A stretch of 39,918 bases of DNA from Actinomycetota bacterium (GCA_027315345.1 DAHUYE010000082.1:1-39918), one strand, 5' to 3'. Shown: positions 30,623-39,537, numbered from the stretch's first letter. Numbers and translations are program-made. The notes: a model not told the origin generated them from the sequence alone.

Positions 30623-31876
30623 GTGACGTCAAGACCGGTCGTCGATCTCGACCATCATTCGAGGGACTACCTGGACCACCGGCTGGAGCGCTGGAGCGAG
30701 TTGCGCCGCTGCCCGGTGGCCTACAGCGAGGCCCACGGCGGCTTCTGGGTGGTCAGCGGGCACGAGGCCGTGGCCCGGGTCTCCCGGGACGAGGAGGACT
30801 TCTCCAGCGTCTATCGCCGGGCCGGCCCGGACGGGGTCGACCTGCTGGGCATAGCCGGCGTCCCCCGGCCCCGCGGCATCCCCGCCGCCGGGATAGCCGA
30901 GGTGGACGGCCGCCTGCACCAGGCCCTGCGCCGCACCATCAACCCCTTCATGCTGCCTGGGGCGGTGGCCGAACTCGAGCCGCTCATGGCCGGCCTCACC
31001 ACCTGGTTCATCGACGCCCGCATCGAGAGCGGCTCCATGGACATGGTGGGCGACCTGACCAACCCGGTGCCGGCTGTCATCACCATGAAGATGGTGGGCC
31101 TCCCCCTGGAGAACTGGGCGCACTACGGAGAGGTCTTCCACGCCATGGTCGCCTACCGCCCCGGGGATCCGGAGTGGAACGGGGCCATGGCCAAGGTGCC
31201 CGACATGATGGCCGGGCTGCTGGCCGAGGCCGAGGACCGCCGGCGCCGGCCCCGGGACGACCTGCTGACCCGCCTGGTCGAGTTGGAACTGGACGACGGC
31301 ACCCGCCTCGACTATGAGCAGATCGGGGCCGTGTTGTGGAACCTGGTCGGCGGCGGTCTCGACACCACCACCTCGCTGACCTCGCTGGCCCTGCACCACC
31401 TCGCCACCCACCCTGACCAGCGGGCCCGCCTGGCCGCCGAGCCCGACCTCATGCCGCTGGCCACCGAGGAGTTCCTGCGTTACTACTCCGTCAACGAGAC
31501 GCTGTCCCGGACCGTCGCCCGCGACGTCGAACTCGGCGGCCAGCGCCTCAAAGCCGGCGAAGTCGTCCTCCTCTCCTGGCTCTCCGCCAACCACGACGAG
31601 TCCCGCTTCGACTCCCCGGGCGACATCGTGCTGGACCGGTCCCCCAACCCCCATCTCGCCTTCGGGGTCGGGCCCCACCGCTGCATCGGCATGCACGTGG
31701 CCCGCACCATGTTCCGGGTCGTGGTCAGCGAAGTGCTGCGCCGACTGCCCGACTATCAGGTCGACCCGGATGCCACCCGCTTCTATTCCGGTAACCCGAC
31801 CCTCACCGGGGTGGTCAGCATGCCGGCCACCTTCACCCCCGGCCCCCGCCTCGGCCCGAAGGAGCGACCCTTCTGA
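30623..31876 (+). CDS. Cytochrome P450
   Basis: 417 residues, usual for soluble bacterial P450s. The I-helix has LVGGGLDTTTS (oxygen-activating Thr near 248-250), the K-helix ExxR is E283-F-L-R286, and the heme loop FGVGPHRCIG carries the ligand C354. There is no membrane anchor; it should need ferredoxin and reductase, not seen here. GTG 30623 with AGGGGGTGGC upstream gives the natural start; an open extension to 30584 lies upstream of the likely transcription start. The stop overlaps the ligase start as TGATG, suggesting that the hydroxylated product is oxidised to an acid and activated by that ligase. Substrate unknown. Confidence 0.92.
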   Translation: MTSRPVVDLDHHSRDYLDHRLERWSELRRCPVAYSEAHGGFWVVSGHEAVARVSRDEEDFSSVYRRAGPDGVDLLGIAGVPRPRGIPAAGIAEVDGRLHQALRRTINPFMLPGAVAELEPLMAGLTTWFIDARIESGSMDMVGDLTNPVPAVITMKMVGLPLENWAHYGEVFHAMVAYRPGDPEWNGAMAKVPDMMAGLLAEAEDRRRRPRDDLLTRLVELELDDGTRLDYEQIGAVLWNLVGGGLDTTTSLTSLALHHLATHPDQRARLAAEPDLMPLATEEFLRYYSVNETLSRTVARDVELGGQRLKAGEVVLLSWLSANHDESRFDSPGDIVLDRSPNPHLAFGVGPHRCIGMHVARTMFRVVVSEVLRRLPDYQVDPDATRFYSGNPTLTGVVSMPATFTPGPRLGPKERPF

Positions 31877-33546
31877 TGGAACCCGTCTTCCCCGACTACG
31901 CCCCCACCGTTCCCGGTCTCCTGGCCGCCGGCTCTTCGCGTTTCGGGTCCAGCGATGCCGTGGTCACCCCGGAGGAGCGGCTCAGCTACGCCGAGCTGGA
32001 CCGGCAGTCCCACCGGCTGGCCGGTCGGCTGGTGGAAGCCGGCGTGGTCAAGGGGACCAAGGTGGGCATCCTGTTCCCCAACGGCATCCCCTGGGTGCTG
32101 GCCTGGGCGGCGGCCACCCGGCTCGGGGCGGTGGCGGTGCCGGTCAATACCTTCTACCGGCCCCCCGAGCTGATCCGCTTCCTGCGCCACTCCGACGTGG
32201 CCGTCCTGATCGGCACCGACACTTTCATCCAGCACGACTACATCGAACGCCTGGAGACCTCGGTGCCGGGCCTGGCCGAGCACGGCCCGGGCCCTCTGTA
32301 TCTGCCCGACCTGCCCCAGCTGCGCCGGGTGCTGCTGTGGGGCCCGGCCCGCCGGCCCTGGACCGAGGGAGGACTGGGCGATGGCCTGGACGGCGCCGGC
32401 GCCGGTCCGGCCGGGGCCGCCGAAGCCGGCAGCCTCGGAGATGTCGTCGACGCCATGGGCGATGACGTCACCCCGGGCGAGGTGATGCTGGTCACCTACA
32501 CGTCCGGTTCCACCGGGGAGCCCAAGGGGGTCGTGCACAGCCACGGGGCCCTTATCCGCCAGGCCACCAACCTGGCCGCCCTCTCCGGCATCGACTCCTC
32601 CTCCCGGCTGTGGACGCCCATGCCGCTGTGCTGGGTGGGCGGCTTCGCCTTCACCCTGTTGCGGGCCCTGGCCGTGGGAGGCGCCTTCATCACCCAGGAG
32701 GTGCTGGACGGGGGACAGGCCCTCGCCCTCATGGCCCGGGAGCGGGCCACGGTGGTGTCGGCTTGGCCGGCCGTGTCCAAGACCCTCCGGGAGCACCCCG
32801 ACTTCCCCGCCACCGACCTGTCGTCTCTGCGGTCGGGCTCGTTCTACGAAGCCATGCCCGCCGACCGCCGGCCTGCCGATCCCAGCCTGGCCGTGAGTTC
32901 GCTGGGCATGTCCGAGACGTGCGGGCCGCACACCTTCTGGCGGCCGGGGGAGGAGACCGGCTCGCCCCCCGAGTACCGGGGGTCGTTCGGCCATGAGGTG
33001 CCGGGCACGGAACACCGCATCATCGACCCCGAGACCGGGGAGGTGCTGCCCGAGGGGGTCGAGGGTGAGGTGCTGGTCCGGGGCTACAACCTTATGCTGG
33101 GCCTGTACAAGCAGGAGCGCTCGGCCGTCTTCGACGCCGACGGCTGGTATCACACCGGGGACCGCGGTTACTTCCGGGATGGCTGGTTCTTCTTCACCGG
33201 CCGGCAGGGAGACCTGATCAAGACGGCCGGCTCCAACGTGGCCCCCATAGAGGTGGAGACGGCCCTGCTCGGCTGCCCGGGCGTGAAGCTGGCCTTCGTC
33301 ATGGGGGTGCCCCATCCCGATCGGGAGCAGGACGTGGTGGCCCTGGTGGTGCCGGTGCCCGAGGCGGCCGGTGACCTCAGCGAGGAGGATCTGCGGGCCG
33401 AACTGCGGGAGAGGCTGTCGTCCTACAAGGTGCCCAGGCGGATAGCGGTCATCACCGACGCCGACGTGCCCTGGCTCACCAGCCAGAAGGCCGATAAGAG
33501 GGGACTCTCGGCCATGGCCGAGAAGATCTTCGCCGACCGGTCCTGA
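31876..33546 (+). CDS. Acyl-CoA synthetase-like AMP-dependent ligase
   Basis: 556 residues of the adenylate-forming family. Motifs: TYTSGSTGEPKGVVHSHG (ATP loop), SSLGMSETCGPH (A5), GWYHTGDRGYFRDGWFFFTGR (A7), and a C-terminal Lys region WLTSQKADKRGL, which differs from the usual PxTxxGK. A Gly/Ala-rich insertion (about residues 170-190, GLGDGLDGAGAGPAGAAEAG) lies before the P-loop and is probably a flexible surface loop. ATG 31876 overlaps the P450 stop. The TetR gene follows five bases after its stop. The gene order P450-ligase-regulator argues for one inducible catabolic operon. Confidence 0.88.
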   Translation: MEPVFPDYAPTVPGLLAAGSSRFGSSDAVVTPEERLSYAELDRQSHRLAGRLVEAGVVKGTKVGILFPNGIPWVLAWAAATRLGAVAVPVNTFYRPPELIRFLRHSDVAVLIGTDTFIQHDYIERLETSVPGLAEHGPGPLYLPDLPQLRRVLLWGPARRPWTEGGLGDGLDGAGAGPAGAAEAGSLGDVVDAMGDDVTPGEVMLVTYTSGSTGEPKGVVHSHGALIRQATNLAALSGIDSSSRLWTPMPLCWVGGFAFTLLRALAVGGAFITQEVLDGGQALALMARERATVVSAWPAVSKTLREHPDFPATDLSSLRSGSFYEAMPADRRPADPSLAVSSLGMSETCGPHTFWRPGEETGSPPEYRGSFGHEVPGTEHRIIDPETGEVLPEGVEGEVLVRGYNLMLGLYKQERSAVFDADGWYHTGDRGYFRDGWFFFTGRQGDLIKTAGSNVAPIEVETALLGCPGVKLAFVMGVPHPDREQDVVALVVPVPEAAGDLSEEDLRAELRERLSSYKVPRRIAVITDADVPWLTSQKADKRGLSAMAEKIFADRS

Positions 33547-33551
33547 GCGCC

Positions 33552-34190
33552 TTGTCCGAGGCTCCCTCCACCGGAGGTGGGGAGCCGGCCCAGGCCCGGC
33601 AGCTGCGACCTCAGGGACGCCGGACCCTGTCCCGGTTGGTGGAGGCGGCCATCACCGTGTTCGACCAGCGCGGCTACCACGCCGCCCGGGTCGATGACAT
33701 CGTCAAGCTGGCCGACACCTCGCACGGAACCTTCTACCTGTACTTCTCCAGCAAGGAGGACCTCTTCCGGGCCCTGGTGGCCGACGTGACCGAGGAGATG
33801 CGCCAGCTGGCCGATGATCTACCCGCCATCACCTCCAAACGACAGGGTTATGAGGAGCTGCGGGAGTGGCTGGGTCGCTTCTACGACCTGTACCGGCACT
33901 ACCACCCGGTCATCCGGGCCTGGACCGAGTCCAACAGCCAGAGCGCCGAGCTGGCCCGGGAGGGGGCGTTGGTGTTGCGCCGGTTCATCCACCAGTTGGT
34001 GCGCCGGGTGAGGGAGATCGAGCCGGCCCCGGTCGGGGATCCGGAGGTGGCCGCCCTGGCCATGGTGTCCATGGTGGAGCGGGCCAGCTTCTACTCGGTG
34101 GTGGGGCTGGTGGCGGCCGACCGGGAGGCGCTGGTGGATGCCCTGGCCGGCATCCTCCACGTCGGGCTGTTCGGGGGCCGGCGCCGCTAG
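33552..34190 (+). CDS. TetR-family regulator
   Basis: 212 residues. The helix-turn-helix is clear: GRRTLSRLVEAAITVFDQRGY followed by ARVDDIVKLADTSHGTFYLYFSSKEDLFRAL, the classical TetR N-terminal domain (about 22-70). The rest is an all-helical ligand domain of the usual size. TTG 33552, five bases after the ligase stop, is the only reasonable start; the ribosome site is weak, which fits translational coupling. Because it is the last gene of the P450-ligase operon, it probably represses that operon until a pathway acyl-CoA or substrate binds. I did not find a convincing palindromic operator. The stop overlaps the convergent ligase stop as CTAG. Confidence 0.9.
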   Translation: MSEAPSTGGGEPAQARQLRPQGRRTLSRLVEAAITVFDQRGYHAARVDDIVKLADTSHGTFYLYFSSKEDLFRALVADVTEEMRQLADDLPAITSKRQGYEELREWLGRFYDLYRHYHPVIRAWTESNSQSAELAREGALVLRRFIHQLVRRVREIEPAPVGDPEVAALAMVSMVERASFYSVVGLVAADREALVDALAGILHVGLFGGRRR

Positions 34191-35842
34191 AAGGCCAGGA
34201 GCTGGTCCCGGTGGTTGTCCCGGAACCGGGCGGCCAGCTCGGCCCGGTCCGGTTCGGTCATGGGCCGGTAGGCGGCCGCACCGGGTGGTCGCCACCAGAC
34301 GGGGGCGGGGCCGGCCCAGCCCCAGCGGCGCAGTTGCACCTTGTCCACCTTGCCCGTGGCCGTCAGCGGGAGCCGGGGCAGCACCCGGACGAAGCGGGGC
34401 GCCCACTTGGTGCCCAGGTCGGGCTGTGCGTCCAGGAAGCCGGCCAGCGCATCCACGTCGAAGCCCCCGGGGTCCTGCAGCTCGACGGCGGCCATGACCT
34501 GGTCCCCGGTCACGGGGTCGGGCACCCCGAAGACGGCCACGCCTCGGGCCGCCTCCCACCGCTCCAGGATCCGCTCCACCGGCCCGACGGAGAAATTCTC
34601 CCCGTCCACCCGCAGCCAGTCCGCCGTCCGCCCGGCAAACCAGAACCAGCCGTCCGCGTCCCGGTAGCCGAGGTCGCCGGTCCAGTACCAGCCCGAACGC
34701 AGCCGCTCCGCCTCCGCCTCCGGGTTTTTGTAGTAGCCCTCGAAGCGCCCAGCCGTGTTCCGCCCGACTATCTCCCCGATGGCCTCCTCCGGATTGACCA
34801 GCCGGCCGTCGGGGCCGAACATCGCCGGCGGGCATTCCTGGCCCGTGTCCCGGTTGGCCACGATCACGTCACTGCCCGGGCGGGGCTGGCCCAGCGCTCC
34901 GGCCGGCATGCCGCCGGCGGGGGAGATGACCACGGCGTTCTCACTGGACCCGTACCCCTCGAAGATGGGACAGCCGAAGCGGCGGGTGAACTCGTGGCGG
35001 TCCCGCAGCGAGGCTTCCGAACCCAGGGCCCACTTGAGACGGTTGTCGGCGTCCTCGGCCGCCTCAGGCACGGCCAGGACGTAGGAGAGCGCCCGGCCCA
35101 CGTAGTTGAAGAAGGTGGCCCCGGTGGCCCGGATGTCAGGCCCGAAAGCGGAAGCGGAAAATCGCCTCCGTAGCGCCACCGTCGCTCCCGACACCAGGCC
35201 GGCCAGCAGGTTGGCCAGCAGGGCGTTGCCGTGGAACAGCGGCATGGCGCAGTACAGGACGTCCCCGGGCCCGAAGGCCACCGCCGAGTCCGCCGCCGTG
35301 CGGGCGGCCCGGCCCTGGGTCATCCGCACCGCCTTGGGCGCTCCGGTCGAACCGGAGGTGAACAGCAGCAGATAGAGGTCCTCCGGCTCCGGCGTCTGCC
35401 CCTCAGCCGGCCCGGCTCCGGCCGGCACCTCTGCGACCAGACCGGCCCAGGCGGTCGATTCCACCTCGATGATCCGTCCGGCGTCGAGCCTGAGGTCCAG
35501 GTCGCTCAGCAGGGCCAGCCCGGACGGATCGGTGAGGACCATCTGACAGTCGGTGTGGCGGATGTCGCGGGCCAGTTCCTCACCGCGACGGGTGGGGTTG
35601 ATGCCCACCACCGTGGCCCCGGCGAGGGCAGCGCCGAAGAGGACGAAGACGTACTCCGGCACGTTCTCCAGCAGGACCCCGATATGGAACGGGCCGTCCC
35701 AGCGCAGGCCAATGAGCGCGGCGGCCCGGCGCCGGGACTCGGCCACCACCTCTGACCACTTCCAGCCGCGTCCCTCGAACAGCAGCCCGGGGCCGTCATC
35801 GCCGGCCCGGGCCAGGACCAGTTCCGCCACCGTGTCTGACAC
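34187..35842 (-). CDS. Acyl-CoA synthetase-like AMP-dependent ligase (FadD17-like)
   Basis: 551 residues of the adenylate-forming family. FTSGSTGAPKAVRMTQGR is the ATP loop, EGYGSSENAVVISP the A5 region, GWYWTGDLGYRDADGWFWFAGR the A7 region, and LPLTATGKVDKVQL holds the C-terminal Lys. The segment LKWALGSEASLRDRHEFTRRFG and the Trp-rich end recall mycobacterial FadD17/FadD1-type ligases, some of which act on steroid side chains; this is a resemblance, not proof. GTG 35842 is preceded seven bases upstream by TACGCT, so the message is probably leaderless. It diverges from the amidohydrolase gene with only 23 bp between start codons. Confidence 0.88.
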   Translation of the reverse strand: MSDTVAELVLARAGDDGPGLLFEGRGWKWSEVVAESRRRAAALIGLRWDGPFHIGVLLENVPEYVFVLFGAALAGATVVGINPTRRGEELARDIRHTDCQMVLTDPSGLALLSDLDLRLDAGRIIEVESTAWAGLVAEVPAGAGPAEGQTPEPEDLYLLLFTSGSTGAPKAVRMTQGRAARTAADSAVAFGPGDVLYCAMPLFHGNALLANLLAGLVSGATVALRRRFSASAFGPDIRATGATFFNYVGRALSYVLAVPEAAEDADNRLKWALGSEASLRDRHEFTRRFGCPIFEGYGSSENAVVISPAGGMPAGALGQPRPGSDVIVANRDTGQECPPAMFGPDGRLVNPEEAIGEIVGRNTAGRFEGYYKNPEAEAERLRSGWYWTGDLGYRDADGWFWFAGRTADWLRVDGENFSVGPVERILERWEAARGVAVFGVPDPVTGDQVMAAVELQDPGGFDVDALAGFLDAQPDLGTKWAPRFVRVLPRLPLTATGKVDKVQLRRWGWAGPAPVWWRPPGAAAYRPMTEPDRAELAARFRDNHRDQLLAF

Positions 35843-35849
35843 GGGCGTC

Positions 35850-35859
35850 AGCGTAGGAT
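35850..35859. promoter_or_regulatory. Bidirectional -10 element between ligase and amidohydrolase genes
   Basis: AGCGTAGGAT reads TAGGAT on plus (35854-35859), six bases before ATG 35866. It reads TACGCT on minus (35855-35850), seven bases before GTG 35842. The shared central TA repeats the arrangement at 26247-26256. Confidence 0.5.
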
Positions 35860-35865
35860 GCCGCC

Positions 35866-37023
35866 ATGAGCGGCGGCCCTCCGATGATCATCTCCGTCGA
35901 CGACCACCTGATCGAACCGCCCGATCTGTTCGAGGGCCGGATGCCGGCTGACCTGGTCGAACGGGCGCCGCGCGTCGTGGAACTGGGCGAGGGCAAACAG
36001 GCCTGGGAGTACGAGGACAACTTCTACGCCAACGTCGGCCTCAACGCCGTCATCGGCCGGCCCAAGGAGGAGTGGAGCATGGAGCCGGCCCGCTTCGAGG
36101 AGATGCGGCCCGGCTGCTACGACATCGATGAGCGCATCAAGGACATGGATGCCGGCGGGTTGTGGGCGTCGGTGTGCTTCCCGTCATTGATCGCCGGCTT
36201 CTGCGGGGCGGTGTTCGCCCGAAGCAAGGATCCGGAGCTGGGTCTGGCCTGCATGCGGGCCTGGAACCGCTGGCACATCGAGTACTGGGCCGGGACCTAT
36301 CCGGATCGCATCATCCCCACCCAGCTGACCTGGCTGCTCGATCCGGAGATAGCCGCCGCCGAGGTGAGGAGCAACGCGGAGCTGGGCTTCAAGGCGGTGA
36401 GCTTCGCCGAGATCCCGGCCAAGCTCGGGCTTCCGTCCGTGCACTCGCGCCAGTGGGAACCGTTCTGGACGGCGTGCGAGGAGACCGAGACGGTGGTGTG
36501 CCTGCACACCGGCTCTTCGGGCTGGGCGCCCATACCGTCCCCCGATCCGCCCTTCGAACTGTTCCCGACCCGGTTCCCGGCCAGTTCCCTGGTGGCCGCC
36601 GCCGACTGGCTGTGGTCGGGCGTCAGCCAGCGCCACCCCGGCCTCAAGATCGCCATGTCCGAAGGCGGGATCGGCTGGGTGGCCATGCTGGCCGACCGGG
36701 CCGACTACGTGCTGGACCACTCCGCCTCCGGCCAGGAGTCGCGGCGCTGGCAGGGCGATCTACGGCCCAGTGAGATCCTGGCCCGCAACTTCTGGTTCTG
36801 CACCATCGATGACCCCAGCAGTGTCAACGCCGTGATCGATCTGATGGGACCGGACCACATCATGGTGGAGTGCGACTACCCCCACGCTGATTCCACCTGG
36901 CCGGCCACCCAGGCCGCCGCCGAGTCCAACTTCGGCCACCTCGGTCCGGAGGTCATGGCCAAGGTGACCTACGCCAACGCCGCCGCCCTCTTCCGCCATC
37001 CCCTGCCGCCGGGAGTGGCCTGA
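35866..37023 (+). CDS. Amidohydrolase-2 family metal-dependent hydrolase
   Basis: 385 residues of the amidohydrolase-related (ACMSD-like) TIM-barrel family. Metal-site segments: SVDDHLIEPPDLF near the N-terminus (H14), VVCLHTGSSGW (barrel His), MSEGGIGWV, and a late Asp in ECDYPHADSTWP. Family members hydrolyse or decarboxylate ring-derived carboxylates; in actinobacteria they often sit in steroid or aromatic gene clusters. ATG 35866 lies six bases after TAGGAT, so a leaderless start is likely. It converges with the VOC gene at 7 bp. No substrate can be assigned. Confidence 0.85.
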   Translation: MSGGPPMIISVDDHLIEPPDLFEGRMPADLVERAPRVVELGEGKQAWEYEDNFYANVGLNAVIGRPKEEWSMEPARFEEMRPGCYDIDERIKDMDAGGLWASVCFPSLIAGFCGAVFARSKDPELGLACMRAWNRWHIEYWAGTYPDRIIPTQLTWLLDPEIAAAEVRSNAELGFKAVSFAEIPAKLGLPSVHSRQWEPFWTACEETETVVCLHTGSSGWAPIPSPDPPFELFPTRFPASSLVAAADWLWSGVSQRHPGLKIAMSEGGIGWVAMLADRADYVLDHSASGQESRRWQGDLRPSEILARNFWFCTIDDPSSVNAVIDLMGPDHIMVECDYPHADSTWPATQAAAESNFGHLGPEVMAKVTYANAAALFRHPLPPGVA

Positions 37024-37030
37024 CCAGCTC

Positions 37031-37516
37031 TCAGTGCCCTCCGTAGAGGAAGCGGCGGTAACCGGTTGGGTAGAGCTCGATGAGCTGGCCGTCGGGGTCG
37101 CGCAGGAACACGCCGCCGCCCACGTCGGTGTCCGGCAAAATCTCTCCCCCCAGCGCCTCAACCCGGGCGGCGGCGGCGGAGACGTCATCGACGCTGAAGG
37201 ACAGGTGGGTGAGGCCGGGCTCGTTCATCACCCGCTCGGTGGCCGAGGGGTTCTCGTCCCGGTCGAAGTGCATGAGCTCCAGCACCAAGCCGTCCTTGCC
37301 CAGGTACTCCGCTCTCAGGCCCAGCGGGGCCTCCAGGCGCAGGAGACGGTCGGCGGGGGAGTCGGGGACGTCGATGGCATGGAGCGACTCGAAGCCCAGG
37401 GCGTCGATGTAGAAGCGCCGGGAGCGGTCCAGGTCGCGGACGCACAGGCCGATGTGCCCGAAGGCGGCTGCCGCCGGCCCGGCCGCCCGGCCCGGCTCCG
37501 CCCCGCCTGATCCCAC
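37031..37516 (-). CDS. VOC (glyoxalase/dioxygenase superfamily) protein
   Basis: 161 residues with two beta-alpha-beta-beta-beta modules of the vicinal-oxygen-chelate fold. Metal ligands are readable: His in FGHIGLCVRDLDRSRRFY, Glu in LVLELMHF, His in LTHLSFSVDD, and Glu in DGQLIELYPT. This is the usual H/E/H/E set of glyoxalase-like isomerases and epimerases, so the protein is probably active; methylmalonyl-CoA epimerase or lactoylglutathione lyase would be the commonest alternatives. GTG 37516 has only a weak AAGAG site. The residues before AAFGHIGL are Ala/Gly-rich and may be dispensable. Confidence 0.82.
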   Translation of the reverse strand: MGSGGAEPGRAAGPAAAAFGHIGLCVRDLDRSRRFYIDALGFESLHAIDVPDSPADRLLRLEAPLGLRAEYLGKDGLVLELMHFDRDENPSATERVMNEPGLTHLSFSVDDVSAAAARVEALGGEILPDTDVGGGVFLRDPDGQLIELYPTGYRRFLYGGH

Positions 37517-37594
37517 CTCTTGCTCGCTCAGGACCCCGTCCTCTCTCGTCCGTCGACAGGATCCACCGCCGCCGGCCCGGAAATCAACTCGGCC

Positions 37595-37600
37595 TATGGT
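37595..37600 (+). promoter_or_regulatory. Putative -10 box, leaderless start of the second P450 gene
   Basis: TATGGT, seven bases, GTG 37608. An ATG at 37596 lies inside the box and is therefore less likely to be the start. Confidence 0.4.
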
Positions 37601-37607
37601 GAGGCCC

Positions 37608-38780
37608 GTGGCCCTCGACGCCCCGGCCGATCTCTACTGGGACCCCTTCGACGTCGAGCTCGACCGGTCTCCTTATTCGGTGTGGAAGCGGTTGCGGGAT
37701 GAGATGCCGGTGTACCGCAACGAGCGGTTCGACTTCTGGGCCCTGAGCCGGTACGAGGACGTGGCTGCCGCCTCCCGGGACCCGCACACCTTCCTCTCCG
37801 GTCACGGCACCGTGCTGGAGATAATGGGGCCCGAGCTGCGCCGCCCCGGCCTGATCATCTTCACGGACCCGCCCGACCACGGCCCGCTGCGGGCCCTGGT
37901 CTCCCGGGCCTTCACCCCCCGCCGGACGGCCGAGTTGGAGGAGCGGGTCCGCTCCATCTGCACCGAGTTGCTCGATGCCCAGATCGGTTCGGGCGGCTTC
38001 GACTACGTGGCCGACTTCGGGGCCCAGCTGCCGTCCCGGGTCATCTCGGCTTTGCTCGGGGTCCCCGGGAGCGACCGGCCCGAGGTGCTGGCCCTGATCG
38101 ACCGGATGTTCCACATCGAACCGGGCGTGGGCATGGTCAACGACGTCTCCTTCGGCGCCTCCATCGGCCTGCACGACTACCTGGCCGGCCAGCTCCGGGA
38201 GCGGCTGACCCGACCCCGGGATGACCTGCTCAGCGCCCTGGTGGAGGAGCTGAGCCTGGAGGAGGCCACCGGTTTCGCCAACCTGCTGGTCTCGGCCGGC
38301 ACCGAGACAGTGGGCAAGCTGCTGGGTTGGGCGGCGGTGGTGCTGGATGACTTCCCCGACCAGCGCCGCCGGCTGGTGGAGCAGCCCTCACTGATCCCGG
38401 GGGCGGTGGAGGAACTGTTGCGGTTCGAGGCGCCTTCGCCGGTGCAGGGGCGGTGGACGGCCCGGGCTGTGACCCTGCACGGCGTGACCATCCCGGCCGG
38501 GTCCAAGGTGATCATGCTGACCGGGTCGGCCGGGCGGGACGAGCGGCGCTATCCGGAGCCGGATCGCTTCGATGTCGGCCGGCCGGCGGACCAGCACCTC
38601 TCCTTCGGGGTCGGGATCCACTTCTGTTTGGGGGCCGCCCTGGCCCGTTTGGAGGGGCGGGTGGCGCTGGAGGAGACCCTGGCCCGGTTTCCGGCCTGGA
38701 GCGTCGACCGGGACCGCACCGTCCGGCTGCATACCAGCACGGTGAGGGGACACTCGAAGGTGCCGATCCTTGTCGGCTGA
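37608..38780 (+). CDS. Cytochrome P450
   Basis: About 390 residues. The I-helix has SAGTETV (230-235), the ExxR motif is E269-L-L-R272, and the heme loop FGVGIHFCLG carries C340. The start ALDAPADLYWDPFDVELDRSPYSVWKRLR is typical of soluble bacterial P450s. GTG 37608 fits a leaderless message after TATGGT; the long frame back to 37452 overlaps the divergent VOC gene and is rejected. The SDR start overlaps its 3' end by 11 bp, so hydroxylation followed by oxidation to a ketone is a reasonable pairing. It differs clearly from the other P450 in the window. Redox partners are not seen. Confidence 0.92.
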   Translation: MALDAPADLYWDPFDVELDRSPYSVWKRLRDEMPVYRNERFDFWALSRYEDVAAASRDPHTFLSGHGTVLEIMGPELRRPGLIIFTDPPDHGPLRALVSRAFTPRRTAELEERVRSICTELLDAQIGSGGFDYVADFGAQLPSRVISALLGVPGSDRPEVLALIDRMFHIEPGVGMVNDVSFGASIGLHDYLAGQLRERLTRPRDDLLSALVEELSLEEATGFANLLVSAGTETVGKLLGWAAVVLDDFPDQRRRLVEQPSLIPGAVEELLRFEAPSPVQGRWTARAVTLHGVTIPAGSKVIMLTGSAGRDERRYPEPDRFDVGRPADQHLSFGVGIHFCLGAALARLEGRVALEETLARFPAWSVDRDRTVRLHTSTVRGHSKVPILVG

Positions 38781-39537
38781 GGGCGGGTTGGAAGGAAGGC
38801 GGCTGGTGGTGGTGGGCGCCACCAGCGGCATCGGCCGGGCCCTGGCCGGACGGGCGGTCGCCCTCGGGGCCCAAGTGGTGGCGGCCGGGCGTCGCCCGGA
38901 GCGGGTGGAGGAACTGCGGGGCTCGGGTGTGGCGGCGGCGGTGGCGGTGGACGTGGCCGACCCGGCTGACTGCCGGGCCCTGGCCGAATCGGTGGGGTCG
39001 GTGCTGGGGGCGGCCGAGGCCGTGATCAACTGCGCCGGGGCCGGCGCCCTGTCCACCCTGGCCGGGCTGTCGGCGGGGGATTGGTCGGGCGTGCTGGACA
39101 CCAACCTGATCGGAGCCAACCACGTGGTCACCGCCTTACTACCCGTCCTGGCCCCGGGAGCGGTGGTGGGGGCGGTGTCCTCGGACTCAGCCGGCTGTCC
39201 GCCGTACGCCCTGGGCGCCTACGCCGCCAGCAAGGCGGCCCTGGAGACGGTGTGGGCCGGCTGGCGGGTGGAGGCTCCTCAGTTCCGCTTCTGCACCTTC
39301 GCCCTCGGGCCGACCTTCCCCACCGACTTCGGGCGGGACTTCCAATCGGAGGATTTGGACGACGCCAGCCCCCACTGGAACCGGGCCGGCTTCGCCTGGG
39401 ACCGTATGACCGACACCGACCAGGTGGCCGGGCTGCTGGCCGACACGGTGGCGTCGCTTCTGCGTCATCCGGGGTTATCGGTCGAACACATGCTCATCCG
39501 CTCCCCGGCGGCCCGGACCGGAGCGGCCGGTGCCTAG
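38770..39537 (+). CDS. Short-chain dehydrogenase/reductase
   Basis: 255 residues of the classical SDR family: GATSGIG cofactor loop, NCAGAG central motif, SSDSAG with the catalytic Ser, and YAASK with Tyr and Lys. TTG 38770 overlaps the P450 stop by 11 bp; TTG 38788, with GGGCGGG upstream, is an alternative start that would remove six residues. The C-terminal segment (DASPHWNRAGFAWDRMTDTDQVAGLL) is longer than in minimal SDRs and may form the substrate lid. It overlaps the sulfatase start by eight bases, so three genes (P450, SDR, sulfatase) form one translationally linked unit. Confidence 0.85.
   Translation: MSAEGGLEGRRLVVVGATSGIGRALAGRAVALGAQVVAAGRRPERVEELRGSGVAAAVAVDVADPADCRALAESVGSVLGAAEAVINCAGAGALSTLAGLSAGDWSGVLDTNLIGANHVVTALLPVLAPGAVVGAVSSDSAGCPPYALGAYAASKAALETVWAGWRVEAPQFRFCTFALGPTFPTDFGRDFQSEDLDDASPHWNRAGFAWDRMTDTDQVAGLLADTVASLLRHPGLSVEHMLIRSPAARTGAAGA

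Noticed and set aside
37452-37607. Extension of the second P450 to 37452
   Set aside because: It overlaps the divergent VOC gene and is Pro/Ala/Arg-rich; the leaderless GTG 37608 gives the usual length.
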